From Erodium maritimum (lineage: Eukaryota > Streptophyta > Magnoliopsida > Geraniales > Geraniaceae), in the NCBI GenBank assembly GCA_963921825.1, contig OY997592.1, positions 24,369,432-24,433,431 of the forward strand: a stretch of DNA of 64,000 nucleotides. Direction: 5' to 3'. The number at the start of each line of letters is the position of its first letter. Position 1 is the first letter of the stretch. Shown one piece after another: positions 1 to 10,781 of the stretch. The notes below the pieces were generated by a model. It did no database searches. It worked only from the letters and a program-made list of their open reading frames with translations, and had not been told where the DNA came from. The position numbers and the translations under genes were made by a program.

Positions 1-650
1 TACGGTGGTGTGTACTGGTGATGTTTTGTGATGTACTATATGTGCTGAACGCCGTGTGCAGTTTATTATTTGAATGCCCCGCTTAAGCGGATAGTTAGTG
101 GAATAAACGAACGGGTCATGCCGAATTTTCTGCAAAACTGAAGTGTTTGTACTATCACGTGTTGACTCAGGGGCGCCACTGTAGTCGAACGTGATAGGGG
201 GATGTCAAGTGGCTACAACGAGATTCGGAGACGCCTGAATCGGGTTGTAACGACGCGAGATCGACATGAATGTTGTGATAGAAAGATAAAGTGTTGAGAA
301 CATGTGGAAAGGAATTAATGCAAGGGCTTGCGGAATTGTTTGTGTTGTGATTGTACCCCATGCTATGGGAAGATACCCGACCGAGGTGTATGCCGGTCCG
401 GTATGTTGCTTGCGTGACTTGTTTGAAACTGTGCCTCCTGTGGGAGATGGTTGAATTGTGTGATTGATTCTATGAGACGCACCAGTGTGCGGACTTCTCT
501 GCTTATATGAAGTATTATATATGACTACACTAAGACTAAGTTTACCATTGGTGCGAGTATGACCCTTGTGAAACGCGTGTGAACGTTTTTTTGTTTTGTT
601 TTAAGCGAACCGCTTGTTCTAATTTGAGAAACTGAACATGTGCGTTATCC
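1..650. other. Left edge, no gene; probable leader of a decayed gypsy element
   Basis: I see no open frame of interest and no recognisable RNA gene here. The stretch sits directly upstream of a decayed gypsy gag, so it is probably the untranslated leader and perhaps part of the LTR of that element, cut by the window edge. I could not find a clear TGGTATCAGAG-type primer site, so the LTR boundary is not placed. Confidence 0.35.
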
Positions 651-1535
651 GTGATGCGGGTATACGACATGTCTCGCGTCTACATTACGAGAGGCACTAG
701 AAGTCGCCCAGTTGGGGGCCAGGGGCAGCCACCTGCCATTGAGCAGGCAGTGGCAGCGAGTGCCCAGGGTGCTACTTCTGCAGAGCACGAGGGAGTTGGG
801 GTTGGGCCATCAGGGTTACAACCCAGAGATCCTCCGGCCGTAGAGCCGACCCCTCTAGAGGAGGTGGTTCGCGCAGTTCTCGCGACAATCAACGCCTAAA
901 GAGAGACTACAGCACCGGCACCAGAGCCTGTGCCTACTGCTAACGAAGCCGCTGTTGAGAGGCTAGGTCAGATTGACAGCTATACGGCCCAGGCTCTCAG
1001 AGATTTCCGCAGGCTGGGCACACCCATCTACTCCGGGGGGTCAGACCCCGGGGCAGCCGCGGGGTGGCTGGAGCGGATTATCCGCAATCTGGATACGTCT
1101 GGGGTATCTGATGGTCGTCTGAGGGTATCTTTTGCAACATTTCAACTAGAGGGGGAGGCGTACCACTGGTGGCAGCATGTGCAGATCAGGGTTGGAGATG
1201 ATTTCCAGTTATTCAGCAGACTGTTCCTGGAGCAGTATTTCCCTAGATCTGTTCGAGATGACCAACACCAGCAGTTCCTGGAACTGCGTCAGAGAGGGAT
1301 GTCTGTCTCTGAGTATGAGGTGAGGTTCACATCCTTGTCTCGTTTTGCACCAGAGATGGTACAAACTGATGAGAGCCGCTGCAGGCGGTTTGAGAGAGGA
1401 CTCATCCTGTCGATCGCGGATCGAGTGCTTCTCAGCTTTGGGCGCTCCAGATCCGGTTGTGGGACGACTTTCCTCAACTTCTTCAGCGAGGATGCTCGCG
1501 GATCTGACGTTTTGGTGCTTGTTCTTTTTGGGTAG
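651..1535 (+). pseudogene. Ty3/gypsy gag fragment, Tekay-like, with in-frame stop
   Basis: This is a decayed capsid (gag) gene of a Ty3/gypsy retrotransposon. The frame from 651 stops at a TAA at 897-899 and continues in the same frame from 930 to about 1430. The second part carries the retrotransposon gag domain: a helical block with GWLERIIRNLDT, AYHWWQHV, FLEQYFPRSVRDD and FTSLSRFAPEM. The same landmarks in the same order occur in the intact gag at 58515-59753 (AYHWWGRV, ARYFPESARLE, ALARFAPEM), so both belong to the same broad chromovirus group. After about residue 165 of the second part the similarity stops and a serine- and leucine-rich tail follows. No zinc knuckle is present. The gene is broken twice, by the internal stop and by loss of the C-terminus, and cannot make normal Gag. 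Confidence 0.8.
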
Positions 1536-2600
1536 CGGCGATGTTCGTGCTCAGGTGGGCTATTCGTCGTTTCTTCTCAGTTTCTTGGGGGTTGGATCGT
1601 GTCGGATCCGGTCGTGGAACGCCTTTCCTCACCCCATAAGGTGAGGATTGTCGCGGATTTGGCTGCCCTCACCGTCGTGAAGGTTGCTCCTTTGGTGTAG
1701 TTGCGGTGGAGGTTTCTCCATCAGATCCCAGTGATTTCTCTAGATCCGTTCGTGGTTCAAGATTCCTTCTTACTGGGTGATCCTTGCGTGTTTAGGGTTT
1801 TTTCTACTGGGGAGGTGCATTCTCTTTCGTCGATGCTCCGTCCGTAGATCTCCATGTATAGGGCTTCTTCTAAACGAGGCTCTCTCAGCGAGCTCAGAAG
1901 TATGTTTCTCCCTCTATCCTCTTTCTTTTTCTGGACTTTAGTCTCCTTCCCCTTGCATCAATTTTCTATTCGGGGTTTCCGCCTACCCGTACTTTTACAG
2001 GTACGGGCTCACCAGTTTTGCGGTGTTGGCCGCCGACGAGTCTTTGGGGCATCTTGCCTCTGGAACCCTTTCGTGTGCCGGCTATCGACACATGAGCAGG
2101 GAGATTATGTAGTCCCACCAAAGTTTTGGGTAGAGTGTTCTTTGGAAGTGGGTTACAACTTTTTGTTGGAGCTTAATGGTAGTCAAATCTAGGTATGCTA
2201 GACCCCAAATTTGATAAAATTTGGTGTTAGGACTTTTTCTCCTTATATTTTCTCTGGTTGTATTGGTGTAATTCTATTGTAATTCTGGTGGTTGTTCTGG
2301 TTGTAATTGGTTTGGCTTCTTGAGGTTCCATCGAATAGTACTTCTAGATTGTTTCTTTTACTCCATTCACGTGTTCTTTACTTCAAAGAACCGATTTTTA
2401 ATATATGCATTGCTTATAATAAAAAAAACAGATAATGACCTCGAATTAGAGAGGAAGGGGCGGATACGACATCAAAAACAAATAGTAATGGTTTACCATT
2501 GAAAATGATAAAGCATGGATGGTACATAAAACAAATAAGATTGACTCCGCAGGTATTCTTAACTTGATTTATTTATACTACTCCTCCAATTCTCTCTCGA
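1536..2600. other. Unrecognised sequence after the gag fragment
   Basis: Short open frames occur but none shows a domain I recognise. The stretch changes from GC-rich (1540-2100) to T-rich (2200-2400). It is probably decayed retroelement sequence, because the gag homology is lost abruptly near 1430, which suggests a deletion or rearrangement junction. Confidence 0.3.
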
Positions 2601-4626
2601 CCTTGAGATAATACTCATAGCCCTAGCATGCCTACCGCTGCTATGGAGCTCCAGACTGTCGTCGATGTCGTGTCGTCTGGTCTTGTCGGGTTCGCCACCC
2701 CGGTATTCGCATACCCCATCCAGTTGACCTCGCAGACCACGCTGGTGCGGGGTTTAACTATGGGTGGGAGTGGGTGGCTTGTCCACAACCTTCCGCGCCT
2801 CTCCCCCTCTTCGCTTCTCTTGTGACTCCGGCGTATCATAGTCCGATCGCCATGTTCCCTTGTCCTATCTCACCAGTCTCGCCTGGTGTCCCACCGTCTG
2901 GTCTGCCAGCTATACCACAACCACCGCTCCTCACTCTCTCAGATATCAGCCTGGCCTTCTCTATCGGTGGACGCTGAGACCGGGGCTTCGGCTGCGAGGG
3001 GATCGCCGGGACTCTTCGGGCCACGAGAACCGCCCCCCGACTCCTCGGGGACATTTGATTGTCGCCGGTATTGGGAACGTCACAATTGGGTGTGGCGGGC
3101 CTCGATGGCGTCGGCTACACGATAAAGGCCCTCACCCCGTGGTCCGAACCCTATCCCGTCCATTGGGACCCATCAGCGCCAAGACCTAGCTCTGGTGCAT
3201 AGGGGGACACCTGCTCGGATTAAGGATCCACCTCATCCAGGACCGCTGCGACCTCGACCTCATCGATTTCCGATTGGGATGTTCCGGGACGTTATAGAGG
3301 TCTCGGTTGTTGTCTCAGTCGCGTCGATACAGACTTGTACTTGGTGATGGACATGTGATCGAGCCGGGATGCGGTGGAGCATGATGGAGACGTCTTCAAT
3401 TAAGGTTCCCGACACTGGTGCGGAAACGAAGGACGGAGTGGATACCGATTGCTGAGCCACAACACCGAGGGGGGCCTGCTAGGATTCGGAGGTATGCACC
3501 GGTGGGTAGATACCACCATCGCTAGCGTCGCTCGCACCTGGTGGCTATGTATGGAGCATGTACCGGTCGCGCCAGATGTTTGGGAACCGGGGGATTGCGG
3601 TCGCTGACAGTTGACCCGTTACCTAACGCTAGGTCATCTCGTTATGTGGACGGCGGCATAACAGTGGACTCGTTACCTAATTTGGGTCCTTGGACTCCCA
3701 ACAGAGACCCTAACTAGTCGACCGAGCTAGGCCGCTCTGGGTGGTTCTCCACCTCTCTCCCACGCCAGTTTGCACAAGTGGTGGCCGGGGGCTGCAAAGG
3801 GGTCAGCTCTCTATTGATTCGATTGCTACCGCTCGGCTACTCTAGACTGGAGGGTTCGGAGGTAGAGGGCGTGCCCAGGCTGGGGCACGCCATGTTGAGG
3901 TTTCAGCGCCTGAGTATCAACTGAGGGAGGCTACGAGAACCTGGGGAGGACTGCGTCTGGTGCGGCATGGGATAACTTACCACAAGCGGGGAAGAGGCCC
4001 CGCCAGGAAGGATGAGACATCGTCAGAGCATTGGGGACTGGCCCTGTGAGGGGTCCCCAGACGATGCTTTGACTCCCACCATCACCATTACCGTCGAGGT
4101 TCCTCTGGATCTCCGGTATCCCGTTCACCACCCATATTCTATCTTTGCCCACGGGACGCCAAATCAATACCGTCTATGACGGTTTCGATATGAAAAGGCT
4201 CAGTGAACCACTGTTCATTCATAATGACATTGCCGTGATCAAGGAGCATGTTCCTCGATGCACAATTATATAATCAATTATCGTTTTTAAGTAATGAAAA
4301 TCTGCACCTTCCGTTTAAAAAAATTAGATTGATTCCCCTTGTTTTGTTAATGTGACAACAGCCAGTGGCTCATTACTTTAGTACTTGCCATCTTTAGGCT
4401 CATAAGAGCTCCCTCATCGGTAGCCGCCAGGTCAGTGTGTTGAGGGCAGCGAGGGAGAGGCGAAGGAGGAGAGGCCAGTCAGGCCACGATGTGCTCTACT
4501 CCTCAATCATTTTTGTTTACAAAAAAACGTTGCACAAATGATCTTCTCATATGACAAGCGTGCATTTTCCTTGGACGTGGGCCATCCTAAGTTGGACAAG
4601 TAACAATTATGTTGTCATAAGGATCT
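2601..4626. other. GC-rich decayed block, then AT-rich spacer; no gene recognised
   Basis: From about 2620 to 4170 the sequence is clearly richer in G and C than its surroundings, with many CpG sites, and small frames are scattered on both strands. None extends far or shows a motif I can name. It looks like an old, heavily mutated element. From 4200 to 4626 the sequence is AT-rich and I see nothing in it. Confidence 0.3.
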
Positions 4627-5163
4627 TGTTGGAAAAATGTTTTTAAAATGTGATTTTGTTGTTACAAATGTGATTTATGATATTAAATTGATTTTATGGT
4701 TTTAAATATGATTTATTAGTTGGTTGGCCATGACCTCTTAATGAAGGCTTTTATGGGATTAGCTACCCCATAAAATTACCTTTCTATCCCTATTAGAGAG
4801 CCTATAAATACCAACTTCCTAAATCATATTCTACACACTTCATACACATCTCAAACACTTCAAAACCATAGATCGAAATCACTTTCTCTCCTAAATACGT
4901 CTTCATTCTTCCTTAGTCCTGGTGATTTCTCTACACGGAGTTGAGTTCGCTGACGTTAGTCGTTGTATCCTGGGAGACCGCTGCCCATACGGGGCAGTCA
5001 AATGTCTTAAGGAGACAGGAGTACCTGGACTCGACTAAACCCGAATTTCCTATTCCGTAATCAGTAAGCTAGCTGATCGGTAAAGGTTATTCTATTATTT
5101 CAATTTGTTATTTTGTTTATTTGAATTTGTTTATCGTCAATATACTAACCTATATTCCCTACA
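4627..5163 (+). repeat. 5' LTR of the non-autonomous element
   Basis: Direct repeat partner of 6671-7207, TG...CA ends. A likely TATA box (TATAAAT) lies at 4803-4809 within CCTATAAATACC, so transcription should start some 30 bases downstream. Confidence 0.85.
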
Positions 5164-6670
5164 ATCTTAAGACACTTGAGGAGTATATCGACTATGAACA
5201 GGTTCAAAGTCTAATCTGATGAAGAACATGTTCTTCGTATAGAAAAATGTAGATATAATATGTAGTTATTCTAATGTGTTCCTTTTAAGACTTCGCAGGA
5301 ACAAAACCAATTCGTTTGGTACAAAATGGCTACAAAGCATCTACAAGGTGTATCAAGTATGAACAGGTTCAAAAGGGATAGCCTTTCCACTTCTCGGCTT
5401 CTGCGGGAAAAGAAAAGAAGAAAAGGAAAAAAAAATTAAATTTAATTCTGATTTAATTGTGGAAATTTATTTCCAACTTTGATTTCTAAACAAATGGGAA
5501 ACGAATTATTTGTTTCTAACGATTTGTTTTGAAAGGGGTTTGAAAAAAAAACGCGTTCTCGGATTCAGGCGCAATTTTGAAGAACAAAAGGGGAATTTAT
5601 TTTCGAAACGGAAAAAAAAAAATTCGTTGGTTGGAATATGGTTTTTCCAGAAACGAAAAAAAAAACAAAAAAAAAACTTCAAAATCTGATTTTGAAGAGC
5701 ATCATAATTTTTTCGAAACAGTAAATCAGATTTTGAAAAAGAATTGTTTGATTTGAGTTTTGGTTTCTTACCTGGTTTTGAAATCTGGAAACTCGGTCGA
5801 AACCTTTGGAACCCGATTTTGTTGTCCCTTTTTCAGTTGCTGGAAATTTTGTGCAGGTTGAGCTTGCTACTGTTATGCGGCTGAGAGCCGACGGTTTTGC
5901 TAGACGTTGAACAAACGAAAAAAAAAACGGAACGAAGGTTGAATACTACCATTTTTTTTAGTTTGAAAGTCTGGAACGTTTTTTTTTCTTCCATGTCAAC
6001 CCTCTGAAGCTAGATGTGGGGGTCGGTCCCACTACACGGAATATTTCCGATCAACTAAGTAACTAAATGTTACATTGAGATTTAGTTGAGAAAAAGACAT
6101 CCAAGGGAATGTGACTGGAGCCCATTTAAAGGCGTTATGTGAAGGAAAAACCCATCCTAGTTGACTGGAGATCCCAAGATCTAGGTTCAATGGGACAACC
6201 TAATTGCATAACCCGTGTACGGTCACTGTGGGGGGGTCCAACCCCGAGTCCATTCTTATGATGCAAACAAGTGACGTGTGAAGGATAATCATGGCTTTTA
6301 ATGATTCCTTGCATCAAGAATGTTGAGCAAAGTGAATCACCTATGTGAGAGGAAGTGGGGTCGCTTCAAGGGTGACTATGGGGCTAGTCATCTTAAACTC
6401 TTGCAGAACCATGCAGTGTCCATGACCATAACGGGCACACCAATGAGAGCCAAACCGTGTTTGTTGGTATCTGTGTGGGGTATATCATCATCTGCACAAA
6501 CGACAGAATAGTTCAAGGACATCGCGTCTACTAGTCGGTCAGCAGAGTAAATATATTTTCACAAGGGAAGGTTCAAGGATGAACACCTACCTATCCTATG
6601 CAGGTATCGACTTTGAGAAGTCTCCGCTCCCTCGTTCCTTTTCCGTTCCCATCACATTTTTGTGGGGGAT
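5164..6670 (+). other. Non-coding interior of the LARD-like element
   Basis: The interior has A-rich stretches (5400-5450, 5620-5690) and no useful open frame. A GAACAGGTTCAAA motif occurs twice, near 5199 and 5356. The last 650 bases (about 6020-6660) look like a copia 3' untranslated region ending in the polypurine tract at 6661-6670; this is a judgement from general style, not a proven match. Confidence 0.55.
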
Positions 6671-7207
6671 TGTTGGAAAAATGTGGTTAAAATGTGATTT
6701 TGTTGTTACAAATGTGATTTATGATATTAAATTGATTTTATGGTTTTAAATATGATTTATTAGTTGGTTGGCCATGACCTCTTAATGAAGGCTTTTATAG
6801 GATTAGCTACCCCATAAAATTACCTTTCTATCCCTATTAGAGAGCCTATAAATACCAACTTCCTAAATCATATTCTACACACTTCATACACATCTCAAAC
6901 ACTTCAAAACCATAGATCGAAATCACTTTCTCTCCTAAATACGTCTTCGTTCTTCCTTAGTCCTGGTGATTTCTCTACACGGAGTTGAGTTCGCTGACGT
7001 TAGTCGTTGTATCCTGGGAGACCGCTGCCCATACGGGGCAGTCAAGTGTCTTAAGGAGACAGGAGTACCTGGACTCGACTAAACCCGAATTTCCTATTCC
7101 GTTATCAGTAAGTTAGCTGATCGGTAAAAGTTATTCTATTATTTCAATTTGTTAATTTGTTAATTTGAATTTGTTTATCGTCAATATACTAACCTATATT
7201 CCCTACA
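6671..7207 (+). repeat. 3' LTR of the non-autonomous element
   Basis: Same length (537 bp) as the left copy, preceded by the purine-rich GTGGGGGAT. The TATAAATA motif is conserved near 6847. Confidence 0.85.
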
Positions 7208-7535
7208 ACTCTTACTCTTTTTTCCCGGAAAATTGGTTTCCCGGGAATCATGTCGCTGAATTTCCGGTTTGTCCTTGAATTTTTCAATAATTCATCCATT
7301 TTGAGAGTTGGGAACTCAATTACTCCTTCCGCATTATATGGCTACAGCCATAGGCTTTCCTTTTAATTACTCTTACCTTATTTTGACTTCATCTTATCTT
7401 TTGACTTCTGTTTTGCTTTGTAGTTCAATCAGTAACTAGCTGGAACACTACCCAATTTTAATAGATTAGCAATACATTTCAACCAAGATAATATGAAATA
7501 GAAATGGAGGACATATTGGAAAATAACAAGCGAAG
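7208..7535. other. Spacer between two LTR insertions
   Basis: No gene. A small inverted repeat around TTCCCGG...CCGGGAA occurs at about 7220-7248. Otherwise unremarkable AT-rich sequence. Confidence 0.3.
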
Positions 7536-8514
7536 TGTGACGCCCTGGCTTCACTCACACGGACGCCCGGCACTTGAACAGGGAAACTTCGTCGAACCCG
7601 TCCCAAGTCAGCCTTTTCCGCTACCCTCTGCGACGAGACGAGAGGTCTCGTCTCGGAGACCAACTGTGACACCCCGCGAGTTCTCCCTGAGAAGCGTGAC
7701 TCGGCTCTCGTCTCGCCCCTCTCGGCTCGCTCGGTACTCGGAATGATCGGTTCCAAGTCGGTCTTTTGAGATCCGTGCGCTGCGGAAGCTATCATTTTCA
7801 TACCAAGGGAATTATCAACCATATGAATCGAACCACAAAGATCAACACACAAGGTACGGGTATGAACTTGAAACTATTTTGGCATTAATATTGAAAAGGG
7901 GAATACAATGCTACGGTTTAACAACTCTATACAAAGCCTAGGAATTGAAATGGGGTGAATGACTCTCCTAATTACCAACTACTCCTATTTATAGCCGTGT
8001 ACAAGCCTTAATGGCTAAGCAAACTAGCTAAACTTCATGGAGAAGACTCTTTGCATGATAGACACGTCTATGGCTTGTGTTCTCCATGTGAAGCCGTGTT
8101 TCTCCATACAGTTGGCTTGTGTTGTCTTGTGCTTGTAAATGGTTGAACCCGTGGGATCCATGTACTTCTATATGTGTACCTCAAGCACACACCTTGCCAC
8201 ATAGATCACCTTAATACAACTTTGCTTCCATACATGCACGTCTAGTGCATGGTTGTGCCAAATGGATCACAACACTAAGTCCCGTGAGTTTAGGGCAGCC
8301 ACCAATATTCACATAGGCTGCCACAACAAGCCCGATCGACTAAGAAGTTCGTCGTCTCGAGCCTCCACAAAATCCGCACGTAGTACCGTGCGCTACCAAG
8401 GAACCGTATCGTCACATCGGGCCGACACCAAAACCAAACACGTCGTAACGTGCCTCGACTGAAGAGTGCGCACTTGACGCGGACAAAACTAGATGAACCT
8501 GTTGGGGCGTGACA
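7536..8514 (-). mobile_element. Solo LTR of a gypsy element, minus strand
   Basis: Read on the minus strand this stretch starts TGTCACGCCCC at 8514 and ends in GGGCGTCACA at about 7536. Its body matches the LTRs of the gypsy element at 17413-24295: the same TATAAATA box (minus strand, 7986-7993), the same CTTCCGCAGCGCA block near 7780, and the same CTCGCGGGG block near 7675. No internal region is attached, and the flanks carry a short match GAAG(T) at 7532-7536 and 8515-8519, as expected of a solo LTR left by recombination between the two LTRs. Near its U5 end it keeps weak primer-site-like repeats as in the relatives. Confidence 0.8.
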
Positions 8515-9462
8515 GAAGTCGCAGATACATAATATAGTAAGTATTGCTCTTAATTTTTGAAATTTGAAGGTATCAAATCTCTCTCTACTTTCTCGCTCCT
8601 CTCTAAAAAGAAACAACCCTTCATCTAGTGTTTTGAGGCCGTTGATGGCTCATTAGCCCAGTCGTCGATGGCTTCTCACTCCTTTCAATCTCTTCTCCCT
8701 CTCTTTTTCTTTCCCCTTTTCTCTTTTATGCTCACCTCCTCTTCTTCTTGGCTCGGTCCTCTTACCTCAGATCTATGTTTCTTTCTCGCCCTTTCACTGG
8801 TCCTTGTTAGATCTACAGTCCAACGGTTGTCTCGTCTCCGTTGAGGATTCAGTGCCACGGTCTTTCCACTTCTAGTTGTCATACTCTATCAAGTTCTTGG
8901 ATTCCTGAGATATGTGCGTGATGATTGCGAGATCTGCGAGGCGGTGTTTCACTTTCCCGGCTTCTTCCTTGTTGAAGACTTGGACCGTCTTCCCTCTCCT
9001 CGAGTTCGTCTGGTTTGTGTTGGTTGCTGGCGAGCTCCCCGAGATTTGTGAGGTGCATCGAGGGTTGTTCCGGCGGTGGTGCTCTATCCCTCTTCTTAAC
9101 ACTATAGTTACTAACTCAACAAATGTCTTCTTTTAGACAAACTTCTTTTTCCAAACCTTGGTAGGTGTTGGCCACCGTGGGGTTTATTTTCTTTTGGGCT
9201 TGGTTGAAACTCTTATGAAACTGGGTGGGGTGAGAACTCTTCTTGTTGTGCTAATAGCGGGCATCGCGTAACCTCTTTTGGTCATCGTGGGTTGGGTGAG
9301 GAGGTGGGGGAGACTAGTGTGAAGGTTGTTGTTGGAGTTTTTTTTGGAGTTGTCTTCATGGGTCTTTTGTCGACGGCTGCGGTGTGCACTATGTGTGGTT
9401 CGATGCTTACGGTTTGCACGGAACGAGTCATTTGATGAGTGGCTCAATGAAATTACCGCTTG
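8515..9462. other. No gene recognised
   Basis: Pyrimidine-rich sequence (8575-8760, CT-rich on the plus strand) resembling an untranslated leader, followed by mixed sequence. Short frames on both strands show no recognisable domain. Possible remains of a retroelement or a gene fragment; I cannot say which. Confidence 0.3.
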
Positions 9463-9761
9463 GAGCATCCACAATGGTATGCCATGACTAGTGTCAAGAA
9501 GCCATGGTAGGAGGTGCTTTTTGGCTTTCTCTCTCCTCCCTACCATGGCTTCCTGTCATGGCCTCTCCAATGGCAAACCATGACTAGTGGTAGGGAGTCA
9601 TGGTTTGTAGTTTTTTTTGGAGCAAAATGGTCTTCTCTCTCCTCTAAAATAGCTCCTACCACGGCGTCGCGCCGTTTCTGGATCCTGTCACGACCCGTAG
9701 CCACGCCCCCTTGCAACGACGTCCTGCCACGACAAGCCTGCCACGACCGTTGTAGATGCTC
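9463..9761. mobile_element. MITE with imperfect terminal inverted repeats and internal hairpin
   Basis: The element starts GAGCATCCACAATGG and ends with the inverse of GAGCATCTACAACGG, giving 15-bp terminal inverted repeats with two mismatches. Length is 299 bp. The flanking triplets TTG (left) and TTA (right) resemble the 3-bp target duplication of PIF/Harbinger-type elements but do not match exactly. Inside, GAAGCCATGGTAGGAGG and its near-inverse form a strong hairpin at about 9500-9554, and a block around CCATGACTAGTG occurs twice (near 9483 and 9583). No coding capacity. Confidence 0.7.
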
Positions 9762-10538
9762 TTAGGTTTTTGAGTCCCTCATCTATTTTTTCTCTACTGT
9801 TTTTAATTTTCTCTCTTTTGGGCCTAAGGCCTTATGGCCTATTCTGTGTACCAGTAGCTCTTTGTTTCTTTGTTCTTCATGTTTGACATATATGGGTTCT
9901 AGACTTTTATTGTTTTCTTTTTATAGCCCCTGTTGACCTATTGTCGCTTAATTGTAGTCAAATCTGGTTCGGAGCCCTTATTTGTTATCTTCTCTTTGTT
10001 GGGACTGATTTAAATTTGTGCTACCAAATCAATGTTGTTGTTTGTACTAAGGGTGTTATGCTCTTGGCCTTCTCTTTAAACTCTAAGGGGAAGGTTGTAA
10101 TACAAAATTTTCTTATAAAAGAATGTAACTACTTCTCATACTTTCTTTTCATTTTGTAACCAAGCATATGACGCCAATACTATATTCATATATATCTAAG
10201 TATTTTCATGTAAAAGACATTGATAAAACATTTCCAAAACTCAAAATACGCCTAAATGCGTGCCTTTAAAATAAAAAATAAAATAGGGTATCAACATAAA
10301 TACTTGATCACATTGTTGTGGATTCAATCGTGGTTGAGGGATTCTATCGTACAACTACTAATATCTAACAAGATTGGCGGGAAGTTCCTTAAATGATAAC
10401 ATTAATCATTGTATTTTAGGCATTACCTCTAATCTCTTTTAAAAAGGGATTACTTCTAATCTTTCATTGACAAATAACAATGTTCTGGGGGGAATTTGTT
10501 TCCTAAAATAAAAGTGATAGGCCAAACCTTTCAAACTA
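9762..10538. other. Flank of the LINE insertion, no gene
   Basis: T-rich sequence to about 10130, then AT-rich sequence. The only frame of note (9941-10159) is short and without a recognisable domain. The last 15 bases (10524-10538) are the left copy of the LINE target-site duplication. Confidence 0.3.
10524..10538. repeat. Target-site duplication of LINE 1, left copy
   Basis: AAACCTTTCAAACTA is repeated exactly at 17196-17210, directly after the A-rich tail of the LINE. This fixes both ends of the insertion. Confidence 0.9.
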
Positions 10539-10781
10539 TATATAAACAACTTTAAGGATGAATGTTTAGGCCTGGAGCATTCTCTCTACTACTACAGTGC
10601 AGTCACTGTAGCATCTTCAACCTGTTCTTCGTGTGTTTCGTCTTCAACAGCTGGGTATCGATCCTACTACTCTCTCACCACGATGAAGGTTTTTCTTTAG
10701 TGTTATTAATGGTGTAGTGTTCAGGGTGGTCCTTCTAGGTATCATCGAACAACCATTTTTGTTTATCTCATCTGCTACACT

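Larger units (their letters stand above)
4627..7207 (+). mobile_element. Short non-autonomous LTR retrotransposon (LARD-like)
   Basis: Two direct repeats of 537 bp (4627-5163 and 6671-7207) enclose about 1.5 kb without any substantial open frame. The repeats begin TGTTGG and end CTACA. A purine-rich tract GTGGGGGAT directly precedes the right repeat, which sets the orientation as plus. The repeats differ at about ten positions by eye, about 98% identity, so the insertion is fairly recent. The flanks (GATCT on the left, ACTCT on the right) do not form a perfect duplication. No tRNA-Met primer site follows the left LTR. The element must have moved with proteins supplied by a coding relative, probably a copia element judging from the LTR style. 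Confidence 0.85.
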
